A program made the translations under genes and the position numbers. Of a DNA stretch of 6,313 nucleotides, positions 1 through 5,944 are shown piece by piece. Each line of letters opens with the position of its first letter. Position 1 is the first letter of the stretch. Below the pieces are notes generated by a model. The model was not told the DNA's origin and ran no database searches. It saw only the letters and a program-made list of their open reading frames with translations. Source of the DNA: Cryomorphaceae bacterium (GTDB lineage: Bacteria > Bacteroidota > Bacteroidia > Flavobacteriales_G > Salibacteraceae). The stretch covers positions 1-6,313 of the forward strand of contig PXEK01000115.1 of the NCBI GenBank assembly GCA_003564735.1. The letters are read 5' to 3'.

Positions 1-87
1 GTTTTGGGGGGGGTACATCATTAAAATTTCAGTTTTTGAATTCTGGCAGGGCAGGGCAAGCCGACTTCACGACAGAATTGAATACAA

Positions 88-95
88 CAAAGATA
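88..95 (-). promoter_or_regulatory. Candidate -7 promoter box (TATCTTTG)
   Basis: The minus strand reads TATCTTTG, an exact match to the Bacteroidota primary-sigma -7 consensus TAnnTTTG. No TTTG or TTG is seen about 19 bases upstream where the -33 element would lie, so support is partial. If active, it would start transcription near base 80 and give a leader of about 60 bases before the ATG pair at 16-21. It would therefore serve a gene beyond the window edge rather than any gene described here. Confidence 0.35.
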
Positions 96-107
96 AAAAG
101 GGTAATT

Positions 108-129
108 GGCGAAAACGGCGATTGTCGCC
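108..129 (-). terminator. Weak candidate terminator after the thioesterase gene
   Basis: On the minus strand GGCGA-CAA-TCGCC forms a 5-bp GC-rich stem with a 3-base loop and is followed by GTTTT. A second TCGCC at 108-112 offers an alternative partner for the same GGCGA arm. The stem is short and the T-run only four long. It sits 18 bases after the thioesterase stop, a sensible place for a terminator, but the structure alone is not convincing. Confidence 0.3.
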
Positions 130-146
130 TTGATTCTCGTTAAAGT

Positions 147-578
147 CTAAAACTGAGGCTTGTCAATAACGGCTGTGGTGAGCCTGCAGGCACAAACTTT
201 TTTGCCTTCATCGTTCACTATTTCGATGTCCCAAATTTGAGTTTTTTTACCCACGTGCACCGCTGTTGCCGTACCATGAACATAACCTTTTGTAGCCGGC
301 CGGGTGTGATTGGCATTGACGCTTAACCCCACGGCCAAGTATTTATCGGTATCAATAACCAGGTTTGAGGCAATGCTGCCTAATGATTCTGCCAATACCA
401 CTGAGGCCCCGCCGTGCAATATTCCCGCGGGTTGTTTCGTGCGGTGGTCAACGGGCATCTTACCCGATATACTGTTTTCTGAAATACCTGTAAGCTCTAT
501 TCCCAAAGCTTCATGAATGTTGTTTTTCTCCATTCCTCTGAAGTCCTCAATACGGTAGTTTTTTTTCCAAATTGTCAT
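147..578 (-). CDS. menI: MenI/YdiI-like hotdog acyl-CoA thioesterase (PaaI family)
   Basis: A 143-residue single-domain hotdog-fold thioesterase predicted to hydrolyse an acyl-CoA in the cytoplasm. It resembles E. coli YdiI (MenI), the 1,4-dihydroxy-2-naphthoyl-CoA hydrolase of menaquinone synthesis, along its whole length: an MTIWKK N-terminus against MIWKRH, then the block MPVDHRTKQPAGILHGGAS, LAESLGS, and a CRLTTAVI end. From the chosen start, Gln49, His55, Gly56 and Glu64 occupy the YdiI active-site positions, with Glu64 the expected catalytic acid and His91 also conserved. I chose the ATG at 576-578 because it aligns with the YdiI start; an upstream in-frame TTG at 624-626 would add 16 Lys/Thr/Ser-rich residues with no family counterpart. 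The leader is A-rich with no Shine-Dalgarno site. The gene follows the Omp85 gene by 103 bases. Substrate specificity within PaaI/YdiI-type enzymes is broad, so the menaquinone role is an inference. Confidence 0.88.
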   Translation of the reverse strand: MTIWKKNYRIEDFRGMEKNNIHEALGIELTGISENSISGKMPVDHRTKQPAGILHGGASVVLAESLGSIASNLVIDTDKYLAVGLSVNANHTRPATKGYVHGTATAVHVGKKTQIWDIEIVNDEGKKVCACRLTTAVIDKPQF

Positions 579-681
579 GTCTTTTGTTTTTGATGTCGTG
601 GCTTTTTTGCGATTTGATGTATTCAACGTCCCTTGCTTTGTGTTAACGCATTGGTTGGGTTTTCGGTTCTGACCAAAATGA

Positions 682-2178
682 TTAAAATATGAACCCTGAA
701 CCTAAAAACAGCTGCCCGCCCTCTCTACTTCGAGCATAGTCAAAACGAAAAACTGAGGATTGATTCCAAGTCATGCGCAGGCCCAAACCCGGTGCACCCC
801 TCCATTGTTTCAGGTTGAGCTGTGAGGGGCGTTCCCAAACGTTACCGAGATCATAAAAGGGGGATAACCCAAAGCCTAAGTCTTGTTGCCAAGCTGAAAA
901 CTCGTAAAGCCGGGAGCGTATTTCGAGGTTAATCATGGCGATGGTGGGAGCAAGAAAACGCGATTCACGAAACCCCCTTAATGACATTTCACCGCCCAAT
1001 GCCATAACTTTTTCGGTAAATTGGGTTTGACGTGAGATATCAAACAGCTCAATAAAGTTGATGTTGTTACCTGTTATATAGCTCAATGATGCTGCACCTG
1101 CAAAGGAAATGCGTCTATTGTCATTATTCCATTTGACCAGTGTTTTAAAATACTGGCCTTGAATCATCATTTTGTGAAAGTCAAACTCAGAGCCCAAAAA
1201 TGGTGCGGAGTACTCATGCGAATATTCTAAGAGAATTCCCTCTCCCGGGTCTGCCTCTAAGTCGCGCGTATCCCAAACCAGCGCACCTAGTAGCATACTG
1301 GTGAATTGAGTATAGTCATTAAATCCGCTAAGGTTTAGTCGCTGCCAGGTTTCAGAGTTTTTGTCTTTCGAAATAAGGGTTTGGCGCTGCTCCGCCTCAA
1401 CGGTTTCTCCGTCTTGTGAAACCTGTATCATGTCTCCCGTATAATCTGTAAACGAGTTAAATGTGGCTTCATATCCAAAAATAACGTTTAACCTGCCATT
1501 GTAAAATAACCGACCCACCAACACATTGAACATTTGCTCGTCTTGCCTAAAGGTGTTGTACTTGGCATCGGTGAGGAGTTGGTTTCCTTTTTCTACAACA
1601 CGGTCTAAGTTTGACTCATAGTCCTCAACACTTTTAAAACGACGTACTTCGCCAAAGCTACCTTGAGATTTATCACTAAATTCTAAATCATCTAAGGTGG
1701 AACGCCCTATGCCGTAATAGCGCTCGCCGGGGTTTACTCGGTAAAATGCATTTACCCTCAGGCGGTACGGACTATCGAAAATATATGGCGCATCGTAGTT
1801 GGCAAATATCCCGATGCGACCGTTTTGAAAAATAAAACCCTTCAGCATGAGCATGTGACGGTAGGTGGAGTAATAAAAGAGGGGGTCTTTTCGGGTTTTA
1901 TTGTGAAAAAGATTGATGTGCGCCCCGGTGCTCCAACCTCTAATGGGGTCATATTCAAGCCGAGGATACCCCGTAGCAAAAAGCCCTTCTTTTTTATTGA
2001 TGATATCTTCGTTACTCAGCTTTTTAGAGTAGTGCAGGGGAAAGGGAAGTGAATCTCCTGCAGGAGAGGTATAATCAATAGAGGAGGTATCACTTTGCCC
2101 AACAATTTTTGAAGGTAAGAAACCTGTTGTAAGGCACATTACCATGAAAAGGGTTATTGTTGAGCGTAGGGACTTCAT
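682..2178 (-). CDS. Omp85/BamA-TamA family outer-membrane barrel lacking POTRA domains
   Basis: A 498-residue protein with a signal peptide (residues 1 to about 27) and then almost entirely alternating amphipathic beta-strand sequence ending in phenylalanine (GSGFIF), as expected for an outer-membrane beta-barrel recognised by the BAM machinery. Omp85 hallmarks are visible: VWDTRD at 301-306, the loop-6 SLRGF motif at 399-403 (the (V/L)RGF element that plugs the barrel lumen), and PFYDLGNVWE at 440-449 before the last strands. An early YYGIG (154-158) also fits Bacteroidota members of the superfamily. Full BamA is about 800 residues with five POTRA domains; no room for POTRA repeats exists here, so this is unlikely to be the essential BamA. 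Residues about 163-215 form a charged, strand-poor insertion, probably a long loop. Its start is 12 bases after the hldD stop, so the two are very likely co-transcribed. Function is unknown; lipid or protein handling at the outer membrane is an inference. Confidence 0.88.
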   Translation of the reverse strand: MKSLRSTITLFMVMCLTTGFLPSKIVGQSDTSSIDYTSPAGDSLPFPLHYSKKLSNEDIINKKEGLFATGYPRLEYDPIRGWSTGAHINLFHNKTRKDPLFYYSTYRHMLMLKGFIFQNGRIGIFANYDAPYIFDSPYRLRVNAFYRVNPGERYYGIGRSTLDDLEFSDKSQGSFGEVRRFKSVEDYESNLDRVVEKGNQLLTDAKYNTFRQDEQMFNVLVGRLFYNGRLNVIFGYEATFNSFTDYTGDMIQVSQDGETVEAEQRQTLISKDKNSETWQRLNLSGFNDYTQFTSMLLGALVWDTRDLEADPGEGILLEYSHEYSAPFLGSEFDFHKMMIQGQYFKTLVKWNNDNRRISFAGAASLSYITGNNINFIELFDISRQTQFTEKVMALGGEMSLRGFRESRFLAPTIAMINLEIRSRLYEFSAWQQDLGFGLSPFYDLGNVWERPSQLNLKQWRGAPGLGLRMTWNQSSVFRFDYARSREGGQLFLGSGFIF

Positions 2179-2190
2179 TGTTGTGCAAAC

Positions 2191-3156
2191 TTATAAGTAG
2201 CGGTTTTGTACCAAGTAGTTTTGCACATAATCGACAATGGCGTTTTCTAAACTCGTGAACGGCTCATGGTAGCCTTTATTCCTCGTTTTGTCCATGTTGG
2301 CTGCCGTAAAATATTGATAGGTATTTCGAATATCTTCGGGAATTGGGATGTAGTCAATGTTCGGGGTTTTGTTTAACGCCGTAAATACCGCCGTTGCCAA
2401 ATCGTTGAATGTTCGAGCCTTGCCTGTGCCTAAATTGTAAACTCCGCTGTTGTTGCGCTGATTCATATGGTAAAACAGTACGTTTACCACGTCTTTTATG
2501 TAAATGAAATCACGTTTTTGTTCTCCATGGTTATAATCGTCACGGTGCGATTGAAAAAGATTCATGTGGTCCGATTTCGCAATTTGGTTGAAGGTGTGAA
2601 AAACCACGCTTGCCATTCGCCCTTTATGGTACTCATTGGGGCCGAATACGTTAAAAAACTTGATACCCGTCCAATATACGGGTTTCACTTTTTGCTTAAG
2701 TGCCCAAATATCGAAGTCATTTTTTGAGTCGCCATAGGGGTTAAGTGGTTTTAATTGCGGAATGATATCGTGATCGTCTACGTATCCGTTTTCTCCTTCT
2801 CCATAGGTAGCTGCGGAGCTTGCGTACACCAAAGGTACAGCATAGTCAATACACTTTTCCCAAATCATTCGGGTGTAGTTGAGGTTGAGTTTGTCAAAAA
2901 TGGATTTATCAAACTCGGTAGTATCCGTTCGTGCGCCCAGGTGGAAAATAAATTGGATAAACCTGCCGTTTTCATCAAACCAGTTCTTGAAGTCATTTCG
3001 ATGAACTCGCTCTTTGATGATTTTACCTTCGAGGTTTTTATTTTTGTCTTCTCTCGAAAAGTCATCAACGGCAATAATCTCCTTAAACCCTTCACTGTTA
3101 AGTTTGGCAATCATTGCGCTGCCAATGAATCCGGCGGCTCCGGTAACTACTATCAT
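2191..3156 (-). CDS. hldD: ADP-L-glycero-D-manno-heptose 6-epimerase
   Basis: A 321-residue short-chain dehydrogenase/reductase-type epimerase that converts ADP-D-glycero-D-manno-heptose to the L-glycero form, the last step in making the activated heptose for LPS inner core. It matches E. coli HldD (310 residues) throughout. The Rossmann motif TGAAGFIG lies at 5-12, followed by DD at 31-32 at the end of the second strand. The YASSAATYG block (111-119) supplies Ser114, and YGDSK supplies the catalytic Tyr141 with Lys145. FNVFGPNEYHKGRMASV (168-184) includes Lys178, the position of the second catalytic base in E. coli HldD. KRDFIYIKDV (214-223), NLGTG (241-245) and the C-terminal YQYFTAANMDKTRNKGY block are also diagnostic. 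The ATG directly precedes the Rossmann fold, so the start is secure. A TACCTTTG box lies 25-32 bases upstream. Transcription likely continues into the Omp85 gene 12 bases downstream. Cytoplasmic enzyme, NADP(H)-dependent in the family. Confidence 0.95.
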   Translation of the reverse strand: MIVVTGAAGFIGSAMIAKLNSEGFKEIIAVDDFSREDKNKNLEGKIIKERVHRNDFKNWFDENGRFIQFIFHLGARTDTTEFDKSIFDKLNLNYTRMIWEKCIDYAVPLVYASSAATYGEGENGYVDDHDIIPQLKPLNPYGDSKNDFDIWALKQKVKPVYWTGIKFFNVFGPNEYHKGRMASVVFHTFNQIAKSDHMNLFQSHRDDYNHGEQKRDFIYIKDVVNVLFYHMNQRNNSGVYNLGTGKARTFNDLATAVFTALNKTPNIDYIPIPEDIRNTYQYFTAANMDKTRNKGYHEPFTSLENAIVDYVQNYLVQNRYL

Positions 3157-3180
3157 TATATAATATGTTATTTAATTCAA

Positions 3181-3188
3181 CAAAGGTA
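3181..3188 (-). promoter_or_regulatory. Candidate -7 promoter box of hldD (TACCTTTG)
   Basis: The minus strand reads TACCTTTG, a perfect TAnnTTTG -7 box of Bacteroidota primary-sigma promoters. It lies 24 bases upstream of the hldD ATG, so a start about 5-7 bases further on would leave a short AT-rich leader of roughly 18-20 bases. The -33 element (TTTG or TTG, about 19 bases further upstream) is not recognisable, which is common but lowers confidence. It would drive hldD, the Omp85 gene and perhaps the thioesterase. Confidence 0.6.
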
Positions 3189-3291
3189 CAAAGAACGAGT
3201 TTGGAGAGGTGTATTTGGCTTGAGTTTATGTGAAAAACCTAAGTTGTAAACGGTAGTTTTTTTGAGGTCTCAATGCTCAATTTGGGCGGTA

Positions 3292-3300
3292 TGTGGATAA
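3292..3300 (-). other. Perfect DnaA-box 9-mer (TTATCCACA)
   Basis: The minus strand reads TTATCCACA, identical to the high-affinity consensus DnaA box TTATNCACA. A second same-orientation 9-mer with one mismatch, TTATCGACA, lies at 3338-3346, in the same AT-rich spacer. The sequence match is certain; that DnaA binds it is not. One exact box plus one weak box is far fewer than a replication origin needs, so a regulatory or titration site, or chance, are the alternatives. Confidence 0.35.
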
Positions 3301-3395
3301 CAGTTATTTCTTTGGAATGAGATTTAAGCGATGAAATTGTCGATAATCAACAACGAGTTATCTTGAATAACCTTCTGTCTTAAGAGTGTTTTAAA

Positions 3396-4718
3396 TCAAT
3401 CGGGTTTTGATTTCACCGGCAACGGTTCTATTCTTTTAGCGGAGTAGAGTAAAATGGCTGATATGAAAAAGAATAAGCTCAATGACAGTGCACTGTAGTG
3501 CATATCACCGGTGATTTGCTCAATAAAACCAAATGAGAAGGTTCCCAATACAATGGCGATTTTTTCGGTTACATCGTAAAAGCTGAAAAAGGTGGTGTTT
3601 TCATCTCTTGGCGGTAACATTTTAGAGTAGGTGCTGCGAGCCAGCGATTGAATACCGCCCATGACTAAGCCTACTACACTGCCTAATACAAAGAATTTAT
3701 AGGTTACCCAAGGGTCCTCTTTTTTCAAAAGATAGGCGGCACCGCAAATAAGCATCCAAACCATAATGGCTATAAAAAGGGCGTTGAAATTACCGAATAG
3801 TGAACTCAATTTAGAAAACAGATAAGCCCCCGCGATGCCTAAAAATTGAATAAGTAAAATGGTTATGATGAGTTTATCGCTGCTTAATCCCAATGTTTTA
3901 CTGCCAAAAACCCCTGCTAGCAGTATAACCGTTTGTACGCCGGTACTGAACATGAAAAAAGATAGTAGATAGCGCTTTAAAACGGGAATATTAAAAATTA
4001 CATTTTTACTTACACCCAGTTCGCGGTAGCCTTGAATTGCCGTTTTCCATTTTATTGATTTTCGTTTTTTGGGATCGGGTAGTCCTTTAAATGTAATTTG
4101 AGCAAATCCCGCCCACCAAATTCCCGTAATTAAAAAGCTGAGCCTGGTGGCAAAGCCTTTGGACTCAATCCCGAACCACGAATGCCCCTCTATTAGAACT
4201 AGGCAGGCAATAAGCAGCCCCGCACTTCCAATGTAGCCCAAGGCGTAGCCTTTGGCACTGATTTTATCTTGAAGCTGTTTGGGGGCGATTTCGGGCAAGT
4301 AGGCGTTGTAAAAAACTTGACTGCCCCAAAACCCGACACTTGCTATTAAAACGGCGGCCAGTGCAAAGGGGAGTTTATTCACATCATCAAAAAAGAAAAG
4401 TGCACAACAGGCGGTAGCACCCATGTAGCAAAATCGACGTAAAAATGACTTTTTACGTCCGCTGTAATCTGCGATTCCCGAGAGTAGGGGCGATAATACC
4501 GCGACAATAAAAAAGGATAGAGAAAGAGTAAAGGAGTAAATAACGGTATTGGTAACCTCAAAACCCAAAAATGGCACGATATCCGAACCGTTTACTTGTG
4601 CCACGCTCTCATAATAAATCGGGAATATGGCTGTACTGATGACGAGCGAGTAAACCGAATTGGCCCAATCATAAAATGTCCAAGCCCTAACCGTTTTTTT
4701 ATTGTATGATTGATTCAT
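3396..4718 (-). CDS. UMF1-family (Atg22-like) major facilitator transporter
   Basis: A 440-residue inner-membrane transporter with about 12 hydrophobic segments, the usual length for bacterial UMF1/Atg22-like MFS proteins. Diagnostic blocks are the N-terminal RAWTFYDWANSVYS (11-24), with the YDWANS signature; the MFS motif-A-like loop GIADYSGRKK (81-90) between helices 2 and 3; and RSTYSKMLPPRDENTTFFSFYDV (361-383) before the last helices. Yeast Atg22 exports amino acids from the vacuole, but substrates of bacterial members are generally unknown, so none is assigned. I use the ATG at 4716-4718 because the family signature begins a few residues later; an in-frame TTG at 4728-4730 would add only four residues. 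That ATG is 15 bases past the U-tract of the preceding terminator, with no Shine-Dalgarno site. It is separated from hldD by 239 bases and probably not in its operon. Confidence 0.9.
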   Translation of the reverse strand: MNQSYNKKTVRAWTFYDWANSVYSLVISTAIFPIYYESVAQVNGSDIVPFLGFEVTNTVIYSFTLSLSFFIVAVLSPLLSGIADYSGRKKSFLRRFCYMGATACCALFFFDDVNKLPFALAAVLIASVGFWGSQVFYNAYLPEIAPKQLQDKISAKGYALGYIGSAGLLIACLVLIEGHSWFGIESKGFATRLSFLITGIWWAGFAQITFKGLPDPKKRKSIKWKTAIQGYRELGVSKNVIFNIPVLKRYLLSFFMFSTGVQTVILLAGVFGSKTLGLSSDKLIITILLIQFLGIAGAYLFSKLSSLFGNFNALFIAIMVWMLICGAAYLLKKEDPWVTYKFFVLGSVVGLVMGGIQSLARSTYSKMLPPRDENTTFFSFYDVTEKIAIVLGTFSFGFIEQITGDMHYSALSLSLFFFISAILLYSAKRIEPLPVKSKPD

Positions 4719-4733
4719 GTTGCAGCGCAAAGG

Positions 4734-4771
4734 AAATAAAAAAAGGCATACCTCATTCGAGATATGCCTTT
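4734..4771 (-). terminator. Intrinsic terminator of the hemE-ompA unit
   Basis: On the minus strand AAAGGCATA-TCTC pairs with GAGG-TATGCCTTT around a GAAT loop. This gives a 13-bp stem (one T-G wobble) at 4742-4771, followed by an uninterrupted T-run and then ATTT. It begins 19 bases after the ompA stop codon. This is a textbook Rho-independent terminator for the upstream genes. Its end lies 15 bases before the ATG of the transporter. Confidence 0.9.
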
Positions 4772-4790
4772 GATTGTGTTTTGAGTTCCT

Positions 4791-5933
4791 TTACTCGAAG
4801 ACGACTCTTCTGTTTTTGGCTCTAGCACCCTTGGTTCCCGTATCATCAGCGGGTTCATCGGCGCCTTTGCCTTTTACGGTAATTCTGCTTTCGGCAATGC
4901 CTTTTTCTTTTAGATAATCGGCAATAGCTTTCGCACGCTCAAGGGCTAAGTCGGCACTTATTTCTCTAGCTTCTTTTTCGTCACTGTGACCTACGATGGT
5001 GATATTAATATCCTCATTTTTTTTCATTTCCTGAATAACGGTAATGAGTGCTCTGGGTGAAGCGGGTTTTGTAGAGTTGTAGTCAAAAAATATTTTTTGT
5101 CTTTTGATTTTTTCATATTCGTCTGTACCCTCTTGGTCACTTACATTTTCTTGGTAAACGACTTGCATTCCGTCTCCTTCATCTTCTTCTTCCTCGCAAC
5201 TGCATGACTCGACTTCAGCCATGTTGAAAACTTCAACATCGTCAATGAAGTAATAAGCATCTTGTGTTTGGAGTTGGTTAAAACCTTTTACACGGCGCAT
5301 ATTGTTTACATCGCTTCTGCTCATTTCTCCTTCATCCATAAAGTTCCCGATGGTGAGGTAGCTTTCACCGCCTTCAGCGGTAAATACGCCGCATATTGTG
5401 GACCACAGGTACTGGTCATCGAAAATTTTATTTTCAGAATGCATAATTTGAGGCTCAATTGTGTATTCTTCTATTTCACGCATGCGTACTTTCCTTTTAG
5501 ACAGGTAAGCGCCAATGTGGTTGGTGCCAAAACGAGAAATTTTTGAAAGTGCGAGTTTAAAGCTCACGCAGTAGTCTTTTCCGGCTACAAGTTTATCATT
5601 GAGCTTTACTTGGATATAATGACGGGGCAAACGTTTTTTGCCGTACAAACGCATACCGACGTAGTTGGGCTCTGATGCCGCCATCATGTACCCCATTTTG
5701 TTTTCGGGTACTGCCCAATCGTCTTTTGCGTCTTTACTGTAAATATCGGCCACGTTATCTTCATCGGGAGAGAACCAGGGCTCGGCGCGTTCAAGTTCGC
5801 CTTCTCCCTTTTTAATACGTTTAGATGTTTGATCGAAGTTCCCGTTGGGAACGAGGTTGGTTTGCGCTACGCCGTAGCTCGTAAAGCTAAGCAGTGCAAG
5901 AGTTAACAATCCTGTAGAGAAATTTATTTTCAT
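4791..5933 (-). CDS. OmpA-family envelope protein with N-terminal jelly-roll-like region
   Basis: A 380-residue secreted protein. Residues 1-24 are a signal peptide (Lys, hydrophobic core, GVAQ cleavage site). Residues 25 to about 236 begin NLVPNGNFD and end YYFIDDVEVF, the paired edge motifs seen in galactose-binding-like/CBM jelly-roll domains, with Cys122 and Cys181 inside. A linker follows with a Cys-Ser-Cys (243-245) and an acidic run (247-254). Residues about 278-380 are an OmpA C-terminal peptidoglycan-binding domain: IFFDYNSTKP, GHSD with Asp318, LALERAKAIADYL with Arg333, GKGADEP and NRRVVFE. Asp318 and Arg333 are 15 residues apart, as are the diaminopimelate-binding Asp271/Arg286 of Acinetobacter OmpA. 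There is no OmpA-type transmembrane barrel, so the protein is probably periplasmic or linked to the outer membrane by partners. The start is 11 bases after the hemE stop, indicating co-transcription; a strong terminator follows. The ligand of the N-terminal region is unknown. Confidence 0.88.
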   Translation of the reverse strand: MKINFSTGLLTLALLSFTSYGVAQTNLVPNGNFDQTSKRIKKGEGELERAEPWFSPDEDNVADIYSKDAKDDWAVPENKMGYMMAASEPNYVGMRLYGKKRLPRHYIQVKLNDKLVAGKDYCVSFKLALSKISRFGTNHIGAYLSKRKVRMREIEEYTIEPQIMHSENKIFDDQYLWSTICGVFTAEGGESYLTIGNFMDEGEMSRSDVNNMRRVKGFNQLQTQDAYYFIDDVEVFNMAEVESCSCEEEEDEGDGMQVVYQENVSDQEGTDEYEKIKRQKIFFDYNSTKPASPRALITVIQEMKKNEDINITIVGHSDEKEAREISADLALERAKAIADYLKEKGIAESRITVKGKGADEPADDTGTKGARAKNRRVVFE

Positions 5934-5944
5934 GATTTTGAAAT

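Larger units (their letters stand above)
1..146. other. Intergenic region downstream of the thioesterase gene
   Basis: No complete gene is visible here. Read on the minus strand, the region follows the thioesterase stop codon. It contains a short GC-rich hairpin (108-129), a TATCTTTG box (88-95), three tandem TGCCC-like units around 46-59, and finally two adjacent ATG codons (16-21). The second ATG is followed by TAC and a run of eight C (bases 6-13), and that frame stays open to the window edge. This layout is compatible with the leader and first codons of another minus-strand gene beyond base 1, but seven codons are too few to identify a protein. Confidence 0.4.
3157..3395. other. Spacer between the transporter and hldD
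   Basis: A 239-base non-coding stretch between the transporter stop codon and the hldD start. The hldD-proximal end is AT-rich and holds the TACCTTTG box. The middle holds a perfect DnaA-box 9-mer (3292-3300). Near the transporter stop the only hairpin found is GTTAT-CTTGA-ATAAC (3357-3371), which has no T-tract on the minus strand and does not look like a good terminator. I see no RNA gene, riboswitch or open frame of useful length. Confidence 0.6.

Noticed and set aside
310..516. Plus-strand 68-codon frame opposite the thioesterase gene
   Set aside because: Fully inside the thioesterase gene on the other strand, with no domain and no start signal.
579..626. N-terminal TTG extension of the thioesterase
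   Set aside because: The 16 extra residues are low-complexity Lys/Thr/Ser and have no counterpart in YdiI, whereas the ATG at 576-578 aligns with the family start.
579..681. Terminator or promoter between the Omp85 gene and the thioesterase
   Set aside because: Only 3-5 bp inverted repeats with large loops and no exact TAnnTTTG box were found, so neither can be supported.
2120..2178. Lipobox-like cysteine (Cys15) in the Omp85 signal peptide
   Set aside because: The residues before it (FMVM) do not fit a lipobox and the cysteine lies inside the hydrophobic core, so an ordinary signal peptide cleaved near residue 27 is more likely.
2755..3249. Plus-strand open frame of 164 codons opposite hldD
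   Set aside because: It is antisense to a clearly recognisable gene, has no recognisable domain, and its length is explained by codon bias of hldD on the other strand.
3262..3273. Short palindrome TTGAG-GT-CTCAA in the spacer
   Set aside because: Two-base loop and 5-bp arms, no T-tract on the relevant strand and no known operator match; likely chance.
5262..5546. Plus-strand 94-codon frame opposite the OmpA-family gene
   Set aside because: Entirely antisense to a well-supported gene and rich in residues expected from complementing its codons.
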